A DNA stretch of 64,000 bases, from positions 1 through 64,000 of the forward strand of contig NZ_JACRAW010000097.1 of assembly GCF_016213215.1 (NCBI RefSeq), in the 5' to 3' direction. How positions within the stretch are numbered: the first letter of the stretch is position 1; each line of letters begins with the position of its first letter. The position numbers were made by a program, and so were the translations under genes. Shown one piece after another: positions 62,956 through 64,000 of this stretch. Origin of the DNA: Bradyrhizobium sp. (GTDB lineage Bacteria > Pseudomonadota > Alphaproteobacteria > Rhizobiales > Xanthobacteraceae). Below the pieces are notes generated by a model, which was not told the DNA's origin, ran no database searches, and saw only the letters and a list, made by a program, of their open reading frames with translations.

Positions 62956-64000
62956 ATGGCGGTCGATAGACGCAGGTTTATCAAGAATGGTCTGCTTGCA
63001 GGCGGTGCATTGATCACCTCGCCTTACGTATTCAGTAAGGGGGCGCTTGCAGCAGGCGAAATCAAGGTCGGTGTTCTCTTCTCGCTCACGGGCGGTCTCT
63101 CGATCATCGAGAAGTCGCTGCATGATGCCACCATGATGGCGATCAGCGAGATCAACGCCAAAGGCGGCGTCAAGGGAATGAAGATTACCGCGGTTGCCGA
63201 AGACGGTGCTTCCGACCCGAAGACCTACAACGAGAAGGCTTCCAAGCTCGTTATCCAGGACAAGGTCCCGACGGTGTTCGGATCCTACACCTCGGCCAGC
63301 CGCAAGGCCGTGCTGCCGGTGTTCGAGAAGCGCAATAACTTATACTTCTATCCCACGTATTACGAAGGCTTCGAGTGCTCGAAGAACGTGGTCTACACCG
63401 GCGCCGTTCCGAACCAGCAGCTTTCCAACTTCATCCCGTGGATCATCAAGACCCTCGGCAAGAAGAAGTTCTTCATTGTCGGATCGAATTACATCTATCC
63501 GCGCGAGATGGCGAAAGTCTCCAAGATCCTGATCGAGAAAAACGGCGGCCAATGGATCGCCGACGAGTATCTCGAACTCGGCCACTCCGAATGGGGTTCG
63601 ATGGTCAACAAGATCAAGAGCTCCGGCTGCGACGTGGTGCTGTCCAACGTGGTCGGCGACTCCGTCGTCGCCTTCTATCGCGAGTACAAGAACCAGGGTC
63701 TCAGCCACGACAAGCTGCCGATCTGCGCGACGGTGACTTCGGAAATCGAAATTGCGGCGATGGGCGCTGAATACGCCGTTGGCAGCTTCACCTCGTTCCC
63801 GTACTTCCAGGCGATCGACACCGATCGCAACAAGGCCTTCGTCGAGCGCTATCGCGCCTTCGTCAAGGATCCGAAGGCGGTGACGCACCACGCGCTCGAG
63901 TCTTCCTACTTCCAGGTCTATCTGTGGAAGCAGGCGGTTGAGAAGGCAGCGGAGATCACGCCCGCAGCGATCCGCGAAGCGGTGAAGGGTCAGGAGTTCG
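62956..64000 (+). CDS. urtA: Urea/short-chain amide ABC transporter substrate-binding protein (3' partial)
   Basis: The first 348 codons of the gene are present, and it continues beyond the window. It has a Tat-like signal (AVDRRRFIKNGLLAGGALIT, 20 residues) followed by the Peripla_BP_6 fold (VGVLFSLTGGLSIIEKSLHD, 20 residues). It is closely related to UrtA and FmdD, and also to the AmiC-like protein just upstream. ABC permease and ATPase genes probably follow outside the window. Short-chain amide uptake (formamide) is as likely as urea. Confidence 0.88.
   Translation, partial: MAVDRRRFIKNGLLAGGALITSPYVFSKGALAAGEIKVGVLFSLTGGLSIIEKSLHDATMMAISEINAKGGVKGMKITAVAEDGASDPKTYNEKASKLVIQDKVPTVFGSYTSASRKAVLPVFEKRNNLYFYPTYYEGFECSKNVVYTGAVPNQQLSNFIPWIIKTLGKKKFFIVGSNYIYPREMAKVSKILIEKNGGQWIADEYLELGHSEWGSMVNKIKSSGCDVVLSNVVGDSVVAFYREYKNQGLSHDKLPICATVTSEIEIAAMGAEYAVGSFTSFPYFQAIDTDRNKAFVERYRAFVKDPKAVTHHALESSYFQVYLWKQAVEKAAEITPAAIREAVKGQEF

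Noticed and set aside
1..64000. CRISPR arrays, insertion sequences with transposase, or a replication origin
   Set aside because: No regularly spaced repeats, transposase frames or origin features were seen by reading. A computed repeat search was not possible.

Overview
The window is high-GC DNA from an alphaproteobacterium. The best guess is a Bradyrhizobium- or Rhodopseudomonas-like member of the Rhizobiales. This rests on the accessory genes of the formate dehydrogenase operon (DUF6505, DUF6352, DUF3305, DUF3306), a 40-residue MKAF-type peptide gene, and the GlxA/XRE-cupin regulators. No rRNA or complete tRNA is present, so the genus is an inference. No gene for autotrophic carbon fixation is seen.

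Layout. (1) 1-8954: a Tat-exported, cysteine-type formate dehydrogenase (fdhABC) with its assembly genes, including a TorD-like chaperone fused to an N-terminal helix-turn-helix. (2) 8955-11180: a gene-poor junction with small ORFs, a multiply broken M41-like pseudogene, hairpins and the 3' half of a tRNA-Lys(CUU) that looks like an integration scar. (3) 11181-15055, minus strand: a TauD-like dioxygenase, two small unknown proteins, a sulfide:quinone oxidoreductase-like flavoprotein, DsrE2 and TusA. (4) 15255-29509, plus strand: a complete sulfur-oxidising dsr cluster, dsrABEFHCMKLJOP, then a TrpD2/YbiB-like gene, dsrN and a siroheme methyltransferase. A LysR regulator, a YeiH-type exporter and a sirohydrochlorin chelatase-like protein follow. 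(5) 32535-34433: decayed DNA with an MFS remnant, an isochorismatase-like gene and a 0.9-kb stretch without a recognisable gene. (6) 34434-46128: one compact operon, rnfB - giant pyruvate:ferredoxin oxidoreductase - rnfCDGEA - small Cys-rich membrane protein - apbE. It is flanked by gene remnants and is probably a transferred module. (7) 46267-48176: a broken binding-protein gene, a SemiSWEET sugar transporter and an alpha/beta hydrolase. (8) 48208-60775: the N-methylglutamate pathway for methylated amines (gmaS-mgsCBA divergent from mgdABCD), two regulators and purU. (9) 60911-64000: an AmiC/AmiR-like sensor-antiterminator pair and a urea/amide ABC binding protein behind a leader terminator.

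How it fits together. Methylamine is turned into gamma-glutamylmethylamide, then N-methylglutamate, and oxidised to a C1 unit. PurU releases formate from formyl-tetrahydrofolate and the formate dehydrogenase can burn it in the periplasm. Sulfide oxidised by the Sqr-like enzyme, or stored or organic sulfane sulfur relayed by TusA/DsrE2/DsrEFH/DsrC, can be oxidised to sulfite by reverse DsrAB. Siroheme supply genes are included. Rnf can couple ion movement to ferredoxin reduction or oxidation, with the PFOR as a ferredoxin-linked partner. The strongest new leads are the Cys-rich protein in the rnf operon (a possible counterpart of NqrM), the giant PFOR embedded in that operon, the HTH-TorD fusion, and a shared sequence element of about 67 bp upstream of both mgdA and purU.
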